DNA from: Paractinoplanes tereljensis
GTDB taxonomy: Bacteria > Actinomycetota > Actinomycetes > Mycobacteriales > Micromonosporaceae
Reading direction: 5' to 3'
Assembly (NCBI RefSeq): GCF_016862435.1
Contig: NZ_BOMY01000054.1
Span: forward strand, 1-64,000
Length of the DNA stretch: 64,000 bases
Below, piece by piece: positions 1 to 7,428 of this stretch. The translations under genes and the position numbers were made by a program. Numbering within the stretch: the first letter of the stretch is position 1; each line of letters begins with the position of its first letter. A model generated the notes under the pieces. That model made no database searches, was not told where the DNA came from, and worked only from the letters and a program-made list of their open reading frames with translations.

Positions 1-357
1 TCGAGCTACGTACCAGACGTCCGGGCGATCGGGACCCTCCTTGCCGTACGGACGGAAGAACGGCTGCCGCAACGACTTACCGAGAACGAAGCGAAAGGTG
101 CACTGATACTCCTTCGGCTTCACCGTCACCAGGTCCTCCGCACAGGGGCTGAAGACACCCACTTCGACGCCGAACGAGTACGTGGTGCAGCCGACCCCAT
201 CCGCGACATAGCGACTCATCGAGCCCACGACAAAGTGATCGATACCGTTGTCGTGCCGCCGCCACGCCCGCCGCCCGATGAAGCTATGGAATCCAGCAGC
301 ACGCAACAGGGGCCGAACATGCTCTCGAACCGCCTGGTCCACCCGCTTGCTATCCAT
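1..357 (-). CDS. DUF4304-like protein, 3' end outside window
   Basis: An open frame runs from an ATG at 357 to the window edge without a stop (119 codons visible). The N-terminus (MDSKRVDQAVREHVRPLLRA, then a GF and an R-x-W-R block) has the pattern of DUF4304 proteins, small cytosolic proteins of unknown function that start with a helix ending in LL..GF followed by an aromatic-rich beta region. Coding-type third positions support a real gene, although only shadow frames of it are obvious. Its start faces the neighbouring plus-strand gene, so the two are divergent. Family assignment is by pattern only; the C-terminal half is missing. Confidence 0.55.
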   Translation of the reverse strand, partial: MDSKRVDQAVREHVRPLLRAAGFHSFIGRRAWRRHDNGIDHFVVGSMSRYVADGVGCTTYSFGVEVGVFSPCAEDLVTVKPKEYQCTFRFVLGKSLRQPFFRPYGKEGPDRPDVWYVAR

Positions 358-433
358 CAGCTCTGTGTAGCGGGTCCGCGTAACAGATGGCCGTAAACGG
401 CGAAATGGCCAAACCGCCGACGCTCGTACGCAC

Positions 434-482
434 CTCAGCATTTGACGGCGACCCCGCCGTACATGTGGACGTGTTCGTCGGG
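434..482. repeat. Direct repeat copy 1 (orphan 3' end of a methyltransferase gene)
   Basis: This 49-bp stretch matches 1249-1297 with three substitutions, and weaker similarity continues about 15 bp further. Copy 2 is the 3' end of the methyltransferase gene, including its stop codon. Read on the minus strand, copy 1 encodes the same tail, DEHVHMYGGVA, and an in-frame TGA, but no methyltransferase body lies upstream of it. Confidence 0.85.
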
Positions 483-515
483 ACGGCTCGGGCGGCTGCT
501 GGGCCGGTGGGCGCT

Positions 516-1247
516 ATGATCTGCGGGCTGGATCGTGGCATCTATGGGGAAGTCCATGTGCACGTGCTCGACGACCTGGATGGTTTGTCGCCGAGAGCGC
601 AGGCGTTTCTGAGGCGTAGCGGTGACCGGCATCCCGTCGACACCGATCGATTGTCCACCGACTACCTGCGCGTGCAGGACCGGTCGGGGCGACTGATCAC
701 CGCACCGGTGGAGTTGATCGTCCGCCGGGAAGGATTCGCCCAGCGCTTCGGCGGGTTGCGGTACTGGGTGCGACACGCCGTGCGGTGGGACGGGGAACCG
801 TACGAGACGGCCCGTCGGTGGGATTTCGTCCTGGAGGACTGGATCCGCTGGGAGCCGGGAGGCTGGTCGTTCGGCTGGGCCGGTGAGCATGTGTCGTCGC
901 CGGTGCGGTACCTGGTGCACACCGACGGCCGGTTCGGAGTGACGCTCGGCGGCTCGTTCCTGGAGGTCAGTCCGTCGATCTACCACCTGATCGAATCCCA
1001 TGCCCTGATGGATGAGACAGCTGCGTGGGAACCGGTGACCGGGAGCGCCCTGGAGCCGTGGACCGCCAGCTGCGTCGACGGCAGGCTCCTTGAGCAGTTC
1101 GGCGACCTGCGGCTACTGCCGGAAGCGTCCGGACCGTGCGAGCGGTGGCTGCGTTCGGACGCCGTGACCGTGCGCCAGATCCGCCGATGGACCGAGGACC
1201 ACCCTCGTCCGGCCAGCGTCCAGGTGTGGACGCGCAGCACTCATTGA
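516..1247 (+). CDS. Hypothetical protein between two methyltransferase-tail repeats
   Basis: The protein of about 243 residues is acidic and rich in Trp and Arg, with no signal peptide or membrane segment and no family I recognise. The open frame extends upstream to 387, but that part overlaps the duplicated methyltransferase tail at 434-482, where the minus strand is the original coding strand. I therefore prefer the ATG at 516. The gene ends 2 nt before the stop codon of the convergent methyltransferase. Its position exactly between two direct repeats suggests that it replaced the body of a second methyltransferase copy. Function unknown. Confidence 0.6.
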   Translation: MICGLDRGIYGEVHVHVLDDLDGLSPRAQAFLRRSGDRHPVDTDRLSTDYLRVQDRSGRLITAPVELIVRREGFAQRFGGLRYWVRHAVRWDGEPYETARRWDFVLEDWIRWEPGGWSFGWAGEHVSSPVRYLVHTDGRFGVTLGGSFLEVSPSIYHLIESHALMDETAAWEPVTGSALEPWTASCVDGRLLEQFGDLRLLPEASGPCERWLRSDAVTVRQIRRWTEDHPRPASVQVWTRSTH

Positions 1248-1248
1248 C

Positions 1249-1297
1249 CTCAGCGTTTGAGGGCTACCCCGCCGTACATGTGGACGTGTTCGTCGGG
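1249..1297. repeat. Direct repeat copy 2 (genuine methyltransferase 3' end)
   Basis: Partner of the repeat at 434-482. This copy lies in frame at the end of the methyltransferase gene and contains its TGA at 1250-1252. The two copies bracket the hypothetical gene at 516-1247. Confidence 0.85.
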
Positions 1298-2047
1298 GAC
1301 CGCGCGGGCGGTGGCGTCCGGGCGCCAGTGGTTTACCAGGACCACGCCCGGGTCGATCAGGTCCAGGCCGCGGAACAGGTCCTGGCACTCGGCCAGGTTG
1401 CGGGCCTTCTCGTTGATGCCTCGGGCCACGTACGCCGCTACGCCCTTGTTCACCTCGTCCGGTGCGCTGTCGGCGGTCACCGTCGACATGGCCAGGACGC
1501 TTCCCGGCGGCAGTGGGGCCATCAGGGTGTCGATGATGTGGTGCGCTCGGTCGTCGTCGACTACGAACTGCAGGATCGCTATCAGGCTCAGGGCGACCGG
1601 CTGGGACAGGTCGAACGTCTGGCGGAACTCGGTCGAGGCGAGGATCGCGGCCGGGTCGTGCAGGTCGGCGTCCAGGTAAGCGGTGTGGCCTCCCGGCGCG
1701 CTGGTCAGCAGCGCCCGCGCGTGCACCAGAACGATCGGGTCGTTGTCGACATACATCACCCGGGACTCCGGGGCCACCTCCTGCACCACCTCGTGCAGGT
1801 TGGGGGCGGTCGGCAGGCCGGCGCCGATGTCCAGGAACTGCCGGATGCCCAGCTCGGCCGCGATGAAGCGGGCCTGCCGGGCCATGTAGTTGCGGTTGGC
1901 GCGCATCGAGATGGCCAGGTGCGGCCAGTCGGCGGTGATGAACGCCGCGGCGTCCCGGTCGGCCTCGAAGTTGTCCTTGCCGCCCAGCAGGTGATCGTAG
2001 ATGCGGGCGGAGTGCGGGACGTCGGTGTTCAACTCGGAGGGAGACAC
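1250..2047 (-). CDS. S-adenosylmethionine-dependent methyltransferase (PF04672/DUF574 type)
   Basis: The 265-residue protein has the hallmarks of the actinobacterial Methyltransf_19 family: an N-terminal ARIYDHLLGGKDNFEADR block, a Rossmann SAM-binding motif (FLDIGAGLPT) and an acidic-loop YVDNDPIV motif. Members are single-domain cytosolic enzymes, abundant in Actinobacteria, whose substrates are mostly unknown. I chose the GTG at 2047 (VSPSELNTDVPHS), because the family usually starts a few residues before the ARIYD block; the open frame itself extends to 2140 into the neighbouring transporter gene. The C-terminal tail is duplicated at 434-482. Confidence 0.85.
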   Translation of the reverse strand: MSPSELNTDVPHSARIYDHLLGGKDNFEADRDAAAFITADWPHLAISMRANRNYMARQARFIAAELGIRQFLDIGAGLPTAPNLHEVVQEVAPESRVMYVDNDPIVLVHARALLTSAPGGHTAYLDADLHDPAAILASTEFRQTFDLSQPVALSLIAILQFVVDDDRAHHIIDTLMAPLPPGSVLAMSTVTADSAPDEVNKGVAAYVARGINEKARNLAECQDLFRGLDLIDPGVVLVNHWRPDATARAVPDEHVHMYGGVALKR

Positions 2048-2085
2048 GCGATCACCATATCGAAGCGCGCCTCCCTCCGAGGGGG

Positions 2086-3408
2086 TCAGACGGTGCGGGC
2101 CCCGGGCCGCAGGTAGACCGCCCACGTCACCAGGACGCACAGGGCGTAGAAGGCGATGAAGCCGAGGTACGCGGCGTCAGCGCTCTTGGTTTCCAGGAAG
2201 GACTGGCGGAAGGCCAGGTTGACCAGGACGCCGCCGAGGGCGCCGATCGCGCCGGCGATGCCGATCACCGCGCCGGACAACCGGCGGGCGGTGGGCTCGT
2301 CGGCCGGGTGTTTGGACTTGAAGATGGCCGGGATCATCTTGTACGTCGAGCCGTTGCCGAGGCCGCTCAGCACGAACAGCGCGACGAAACCGGCGATATA
2401 CAGCGGCAAGGACTTCTGCTGGGCGGCAAGCAGCACCAGGGCGGCGCCCAGGGCCATCGCGATGAAATTGACGAACGTGACCCGGGCACCGCCGAACCGG
2501 TCGGCCAGGAAACCGCCCACCGGGCGAATCAACGACCCGAGAAGCGGGCCCATGAAGGTCAGATAAGCGGCCTGTACGGGTGTGGAGAACTCGGTGTGGA
2601 ACTGCACCTGCAGCACCTGGCCGAACGCGAAGCCGAAACCGATGAACGAGCCGAACGTGCCGATGTACAGCAACGACATGATCCAGGTGTGCGGTTCGCG
2701 GGTCGCGTCGCGCATGGCGCGTTTCTCGCTGCGAGCCTGGGTCAGGTTGTCCATGTAGAAGGCCGAGCACAACGCCGCGATGACGATCAGCGGGATGTAG
2801 ATGCCGGCCACGATCCCGGGATGCCCGGCGCCGAAAACCGCAAGAACAAACAGACCCACCAGTTGTACGGCGGCCACGCCCAGATTTCCGCCACCCGCAT
2901 TGATTCCCAGAGCCCAGCCCTTGAGCCTGTTCGGGTAGAACGCATTGATGTTGGTCATCGAGGAGGCGAAGTTGCCGCCGCCGACACCGGCGACGGCGGC
3001 CAGCACGATCAGCGTCGAGTAGGACACCCCGGGCTTGATCAGGAAGGCCGCCAGCACCGCCGGGACCAGCAGCAGCGTGGCACTGAAAATGGTCCAGTTA
3101 CGGCCGCCGAACCGGGACACCGCGAAGCTGTACGGAATACGCAGCGCCGCCCCGACGAGCGTCGGCACCGCGGTGAGGAGGAATTTTCCGGCCGGGTCGA
3201 TGCCGTACGCCGGGCCCAGGAAAAGGACGAGCACCGACCAGAGTGACCAGACCGAGAAGCCGATGTGTTCCGAAAGAATGGAGAAAATCAGGTTGCGCCG
3301 GGCGATCGGCGCGCCGGTCTCGGCCCAGAACGCCGGGTCCTCGGGGCGCCAGTCGTCGATCCAATGTCCGCGTACCGAAATCGAGGGGCGTTCAAGAGTG
3401 GCAGTCAT
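2086..3408 (-). CDS. Nitrate/nitrite MFS transporter (NarK/NasA family)
   Basis: The 440-residue, twelve-helix major facilitator has the nitrate-signature glycine-rich segments of the NNP family (a GGGNFASSMTNINAFYP motif and a second GNGSTYKMIP block). It would import nitrate and/or nitrite, or exchange them, across the cytoplasmic membrane. Its ATG lies 1 nt past the nirD stop codon, so it is the last gene of a nirB-nirD-transporter operon. No nitrate reductase gene is in the window, so the transporter probably feeds nitrite directly to NirBD or relies on a reductase elsewhere. The M. tuberculosis nirB-to-narK3 region has similar content. Confidence 0.9.
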   Translation of the reverse strand: MTATLERPSISVRGHWIDDWRPEDPAFWAETGAPIARRNLIFSILSEHIGFSVWSLWSVLVLFLGPAYGIDPAGKFLLTAVPTLVGAALRIPYSFAVSRFGGRNWTIFSATLLLVPAVLAAFLIKPGVSYSTLIVLAAVAGVGGGNFASSMTNINAFYPNRLKGWALGINAGGGNLGVAAVQLVGLFVLAVFGAGHPGIVAGIYIPLIVIAALCSAFYMDNLTQARSEKRAMRDATREPHTWIMSLLYIGTFGSFIGFGFAFGQVLQVQFHTEFSTPVQAAYLTFMGPLLGSLIRPVGGFLADRFGGARVTFVNFIAMALGAALVLLAAQQKSLPLYIAGFVALFVLSGLGNGSTYKMIPAIFKSKHPADEPTARRLSGAVIGIAGAIGALGGVLVNLAFRQSFLETKSADAAYLGFIAFYALCVLVTWAVYLRPGARTV

Positions 3409-3409
3409 C

Positions 3410-3706
3410 TCACACCTCTACAAAGAGCTGGTCGTCATCAATACGGACCGGAAAGGAGGTGACCGGCTCCTGGCCGCTCAATGAGCAACCGGTGGAGAGG
3501 TCCCAGGCGTACAGGTGCAGCGGGCAGACGACCTGTTTGAGGTCGATCTGACCGTCGGCGAGCGGGCCGCCCTTGTGCGGGCAGACGGCGGAAAGCGCGC
3601 GCACCGAACCGTCGCGCAGCCGGAAGACGGCAATCATCCGGCCATCGATTGCGAAGGTCCGGCCCTCGCCGAGCGGAATGTCGTGTACCGATCCGATGGG
3701 TTTCAT
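3410..3706 (-). CDS. nirD: Nitrite reductase small subunit NirD
   Basis: The 98-residue Rieske-type protein has both ligand pairs in canonical spacing: C42-x-H44 (CPHKGG) and C61-x2-H64 (CPLH). It partners NirB in the NADH-dependent reduction of nitrite to ammonia in the cytoplasm. The ATG at 3706 overlaps the nirB stop codon by 4 nt (ATGA), so translation is probably coupled. Some NirD proteins lack the cluster ligands; this one keeps all four and should bind a [2Fe-2S] cluster. Confidence 0.92.
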   Translation of the reverse strand: MKPIGSVHDIPLGEGRTFAIDGRMIAVFRLRDGSVRALSAVCPHKGGPLADGQIDLKQVVCPLHLYAWDLSTGCSLSGQEPVTSFPVRIDDDQLFVEV

Positions 3707-6249
3707 GCCCGCACCGGAACCTGCGGCAGCACGGTCAGCGGGAGCGAGGTGCGGAACTGTCCGGGAGTGGCCGGCTCGGCCCGTTCTTTCCACGGGTCCT
3801 TGTAGGCGCCGACCGCCGCGTCCATCGCCGCGTCGAGCGCGGCGGCTTTGCCCTCGGCGTCGTCCACCACCACCGCGCGAATGTGTTCGATGCCGACTCG
3901 CGGCACCCACGCATAGGTGCGCTCGAGCCAGTTCCCGCTCTCCCGGTAGTACTGCAGGAATCGGCCGGTCAGCACGATCACTTCCTCGGGCGAGGACACC
4001 GTGGCCAGCAGATCACCCTTGCGGACGTGGGCGCCGGCCGCCCCACCGACATAGAGCTCCCATTTGCCACCATCAATGGCAACAACACCGAGGTCTTTGA
4101 CGTACGCCTCGGCGCAGTTACGCGGGCAGCCGGTGACCGCCAATTTCATCTTGCCCGGCCCCTCGATGCCCTGATAACGCTCCTCCAGCGCGATCCCGAG
4201 AGCCGTCGAATCGCCGACCCCGAACCGGCAGAAATCCGATCCGACGCAGGTCTTCACGGTGCGGAAGCTCTTCGCGTACGCGTACCCGCTGGGCATGTCC
4301 AGGTCGGCCCAGACCTGCGGCAGCTTCTCCTTCGGGATGCCGAGCAGGTCTATGCGCTGCCCGCCGGTGAGCTTCACCATCGGCACCCCGTGCCGTTCGG
4401 CCACCTCGGCGATCCGCTTGAGGTCGGCGGGCGTGGTGACCCCGCCCTTCATCTGCGGAACCACCGAGAACGTGCCGTCGCGCTGGATGTTCGCGTGCAC
4501 CCGGTCGTTGATGAATCGGGCGTCGCGCTCGTCGATGTAGTCGGCGCCCCACATCATCTTCAGCAGCGACGCGAGGCCCATCTTGCTCTTGGCGTCCTCG
4601 TCCCCGCCGAGCGTGGCGAAGACCGACGACACCGACTTCAGCTCGTGCTGCCGGATCGCCGCCATCAGCTCCGACTTGGGCATCGGCACCCCGGGCACGT
4701 AGTAGGACGCGGCCGGGTCCTCCTCGACCGAGCCGCCGTTGGCCCACTCGACGATCCGCTGGACGAGCGGCTTGCAGGTGCCGCAGCCCTTGCCGGCCCG
4801 GGTGGCGTCCATGCAGCCGCTGACGGTCTTGCAGCCGCCGTCGACGCAGGCCTTGAGGTCGCCCTTGGAGACGCCGTTGCAGTTGCAGACCTGCTCGTCG
4901 TCGGGCATGTCGGCGACGCTCTCCTCGGTAGCTGGCCCGCCCAGGTCGAACAGCAGCTCGGCCCGGTTGTCCGGCAGCGGCAGGCCCTTCTCGAACGCCT
5001 TGATCAGGGCGAGGGCCTTGCCGTTGTCGCCGACCAGGGTGGCCCCGACGAGGCGGCCGTCGCGGACGATGACGTTCTTGTAGATGCCGCGCTTGGGCTC
5101 AGCGAACTCGAGCAGCTCGTCGTCGTCGCGCTCTGGCGCCGACAGCCCCATCGACGCGACGTCGACGCCCGCCACCTTGAGCTTGGTAGCCACTTGCGAC
5201 CCGTGGTAGGTCGCCCCAACGTTCGTCTCACTAACGTTAGGGCCACTAACGTTAGTCCCGCCAACGTTCGGGCCGCCAACGTTCGTCGGGCTAACGTTCG
5301 GGGCGCTAACGTTCGGGGCGCAAACGTTCGTGGCCAGCACCTTTGCCTGCTCCCACAGTGGGGCTACCAGGCCGTACACCTGACCTCGGTGCTGGGCGCA
5401 CTCCCCCACCACGTAGATGTCCTCTTCGTCCTGGGCGCGCATGTAGTCGTCGACGACGATGCCCCGCTCGACGACGAGCCCGCTCACCGCCGCGACCTCG
5501 GTGTTCGGCCGAATCCCGGCCGCCACCACCACCACGTCACAGTCGATCACGGTGCCGTCGGCCAGCTTCACCCCGGCGACCGCGTGCTTACCGAGGATCT
5601 CGGTGGTCATGCCGTTGACCACCACGTCGATGCCGAGCTTCTGCTCGATCGTCGTCTGCAGCGTCCGCCCGGCCGCCGCGTTGAGCTGGGTATTCATGAG
5701 ATGTCCGGCGGCGTGCACGAGGGTCACGTGCCCGAGGTGGTTCTGCAGCCCGCGGGCGGCTTCGAGCCCGAGCAGCCCGCCACCGATGACGACCGCACGC
5801 GAGTGCTCCCGCGCATACCGGATCATGGCCCGGGTGTCGTCGAGCGTGCGGAACACGAAGACGCCCTGGTGGTAGCCGCGGCCCGGGACGTGCGCGCCCT
5901 TGATCGGCGGCACGAACGCGGAGCTGCCGGTGGCGATGACCAGCTTGTCGTAGCCGGTCGCGCTGCCGTCCGAGCCGTACACCATCCGGGCGTAGCGGTC
6001 GATGCGGTTGATGCGTACGCCGGTGTGCAGGGTTACGCCGTTCTCGGCGTACCAGGAAAGGTCGTTGAGAAAGATCCCGGATTCGTCCTCGATGCCGGCC
6101 AGCACGTTGGACAGCATGATCCGGTTGTAGTTGCCGTAGGGCTCGTCGCCGAACATCGTGATGTCGAAATCGCCGTTGCGGGCGAGGATTTCCTCGACGG
6201 TTCGGGCGCCGGCCATCCCGTTGCCGATGACCACCAGTCGTTGCCGCAT
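3703..6249 (-). CDS. nirB: Assimilatory nitrite reductase large subunit NirB, with internal repeat insertion
   Basis: The 848-residue enzyme reduces nitrite to ammonium. In order it has an FAD domain (GNGMAG at residue 10), an NAD(P) domain (VVIGGGLLGLEA near 153), a BFD-like [2Fe-2S] module (C455, C457, C489, C492), the ferredoxin-like half domains and the siroheme-4Fe4S site (C668, C674, C708, C712). All cofactor ligands are present. Between WEQAKVLA and YHGSQVATKLKV, at residues 307-346, the usual short linker is replaced by eight pentapeptide units of the form (P/T)NV(S/G)x. They are encoded by a 15-bp minisatellite at 5218-5328 and keep frame. The ATG at 6249 overlaps the stop of the upstream small gene. 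Confidence 0.95.
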   Translation of the reverse strand: MRQRLVVIGNGMAGARTVEEILARNGDFDITMFGDEPYGNYNRIMLSNVLAGIEDESGIFLNDLSWYAENGVTLHTGVRINRIDRYARMVYGSDGSATGYDKLVIATGSSAFVPPIKGAHVPGRGYHQGVFVFRTLDDTRAMIRYAREHSRAVVIGGGLLGLEAARGLQNHLGHVTLVHAAGHLMNTQLNAAAGRTLQTTIEQKLGIDVVVNGMTTEILGKHAVAGVKLADGTVIDCDVVVVAAGIRPNTEVAAVSGLVVERGIVVDDYMRAQDEEDIYVVGECAQHRGQVYGLVAPLWEQAKVLATNVCAPNVSAPNVSPTNVGGPNVGGTNVSGPNVSETNVGATYHGSQVATKLKVAGVDVASMGLSAPERDDDELLEFAEPKRGIYKNVIVRDGRLVGATLVGDNGKALALIKAFEKGLPLPDNRAELLFDLGGPATEESVADMPDDEQVCNCNGVSKGDLKACVDGGCKTVSGCMDATRAGKGCGTCKPLVQRIVEWANGGSVEEDPAASYYVPGVPMPKSELMAAIRQHELKSVSSVFATLGGDEDAKSKMGLASLLKMMWGADYIDERDARFINDRVHANIQRDGTFSVVPQMKGGVTTPADLKRIAEVAERHGVPMVKLTGGQRIDLLGIPKEKLPQVWADLDMPSGYAYAKSFRTVKTCVGSDFCRFGVGDSTALGIALEERYQGIEGPGKMKLAVTGCPRNCAEAYVKDLGVVAIDGGKWELYVGGAAGAHVRKGDLLATVSSPEEVIVLTGRFLQYYRESGNWLERTYAWVPRVGIEHIRAVVVDDAEGKAAALDAAMDAAVGAYKDPWKERAEPATPGQFRTSLPLTVLPQVPVRA
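5218..5328. repeat. 15-bp minisatellite, eight units, inside nirB
   Basis: The palindrome AACGTT recurs eight times at exact 15-bp spacing (near 5218, 5233, 5248, 5263, 5278, 5293, 5308, 5323), with variable bases between. On the nirB strand each unit adds Asn-Val plus three small residues. On the other strand several units read A-N-V-R-G. The array is in frame and lies in the linker before the last part of the NirB flavoprotein module. Confidence 0.95.
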
Positions 6250-6596
6250 CAGACCTCCACCAGTCCCAGGTCGACGATCACCGTTCCGGTGACGCCGGCC
6301 GGCGCGGACAGCCACAATTCGACGGTCGTGCCGGCCGGCAGGTCCTCGACGACCCGCAGGGACACGTGCACGTCGCTCTTGGCGCCGATCGGGAAGTAGC
6401 GCATCGGCCGCCCGTCGCGGGTCAGCACCGCGCAGACGAGTTCGTCGGCCGCATTGCCGCCCCGAAAGTAGACGGCCTGCGCGGACGCGCCGTCGGGCAC
6501 CAGATAGGACAGTTCCGGTCCGAGCGGGGCCGGCTGGTCGAGACCCTTGCCCTCGAAGGGAAAGACGCCTTGCAGAAATCGCGGTGTCGAATGCAC
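6249..6596 (-). CDS. Small conserved protein heading the nirBD operon
   Basis: The 115-residue protein is predicted to be mostly beta strand and has no signal peptide or membrane segment. Its TGA shares one base with the nirB ATG (TGATG), so it is translationally coupled to nitrite reductase and probably acts with it, though I do not recognise the family. The start is a GTG at 6596 preceded by a GGAGGG ribosome-binding site 8 nt upstream. The roughly 100 bp between this start and the divergently unrelated end of the chelatase gene must hold the operon promoter; I saw no convincing GlnR box there. Confidence 0.7.
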   Translation of the reverse strand: MHSTPRFLQGVFPFEGKGLDQPAPLGPELSYLVPDGASAQAVYFRGGNAADELVCAVLTRDGRPMRYFPIGAKSDVHVSLRVVEDLPAGTTVELWLSAPAGVTGTVIVDLGLVEV

Positions 6597-6697
6597 CTGT
6601 CAGTCCCTCCGGTGAGCGGTCGCTGTCTCACCGGGAATGATTCAGGGGCATTGTTTAGCGAATTGACCGGCGCGATTGCGCGAACGTTCGGAAAACC

Positions 6698-7348
6698 CTA
6701 CATACCCGCGTGGGCGGTTGTGAGGAGTGCCGATTCATAGCGGCGCAGCACGAGCGGCACGATGGCCGGGTCGAGCGCGAGCGGCGGGGTGACCGAGTCG
6801 GCGCCGGCCCGGTGCAGGGTGCGGTAGAACAGGCCCTCGGCGAGCAGGTAGGCGGCGATCGCGACCCGGCGCGCGCCCTGCCGCCGCAGCCCGGCGACCA
6901 CGTCGGCGACCTTCGGCTCGCTGCCGGAGACAAACCCGACGTGCGCACCCAAATCGGCCGCAAGCGCTTGAACAGAAGCCCGCCAGACCGGATCCGAGGA
7001 TCCGGCGGCGGCCAGGACCACCGCGTCAGCGCCGGGCAGGTGCCGGGTCAGGCTTTCGGTGAGTACGGGGTCAGGGCCGAGTGGCCTGGTAACCGGGAAG
7101 CTGGTCCCGGCGACAGCGTCGGCGATGTCCACCCGCACGTGATATCCGGCCGACAGCAGCAGCGGCACCACCACGGCGTCGCGGACGGCCGGCACGACCG
7201 CGCCGATCCGGGGCTGCTGCACGTCGGCGTAGGAGAGCCGGATGTCCAGCCCGGGCCGGCTCCGGGCGACCGCCGCGACCAGGTCGCGGATCTGCTTCTG
7301 GCCGGTGGCCGAGCGGGTGCCGTGGGCCACCGCGAGCAAAGTAGGCAT
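6698..7348 (-). CDS. CbiX/SirB-like sirohydrochlorin chelatase
   Basis: The 216-residue protein has the two CbiX-type metal-binding histidine motifs: AHGTR at residue 8 and LLSAGYHV further in. A second, more degenerate half follows with an LLAEGLFYR block. The family inserts Fe2+ or Co2+ into sirohydrochlorin. Next to nirB and a HemD-type gene, ferrochelation to siroheme, the NirB prosthetic group, is the likely role. M. tuberculosis has a comparable CbiX gene (Rv0259c) beside a HemD-HTH gene and narK3. The ATG at 7348 gives the usual N-terminus MPTLLAVAHGTR. Confidence 0.85.
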   Translation of the reverse strand: MPTLLAVAHGTRSATGQKQIRDLVAAVARSRPGLDIRLSYADVQQPRIGAVVPAVRDAVVVPLLLSAGYHVRVDIADAVAGTSFPVTRPLGPDPVLTESLTRHLPGADAVVLAAAGSSDPVWRASVQALAADLGAHVGFVSGSEPKVADVVAGLRRQGARRVAIAAYLLAEGLFYRTLHRAGADSVTPPLALDPAIVPLVLRRYESALLTTAHAGM

Positions 7349-7390
7349 GACGGTTCCTCCGATGATGCGAAGAGGGACCCGGCGGCAGTG

Positions 7391-7428
7391 CCGGTAAAAA
7401 CGGCCGGTAAAAACGGCCGGTAAAGAGG
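7391..7428. repeat. 13-bp tandem repeat, three units
   Basis: The unit CCGGTAAAAACGG occurs twice in full and a third time in diverged form, filling the short gap between the HemD-HTH gene stop and the chelatase leader. No function is evident; it may be a slippage product in the leader of the chelatase gene. Confidence 0.8.

Noticed and set aside
5218..5328. CRISPR array
   Set aside because: Units are 15 bp without spacers, in frame within a protein gene, with no cas genes.
3649..6399. 916-codon open frame on the plus strand across nirB
   Set aside because: It is the antisense of nirB and nirD, which have full domain motifs and ligands; long antisense frames are expected at this GC content.
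6597..6697. GlnR binding site before the nir operon
   Set aside because: I looked for GTnAC-n6-GaAAC patterns on both strands and found no convincing match.
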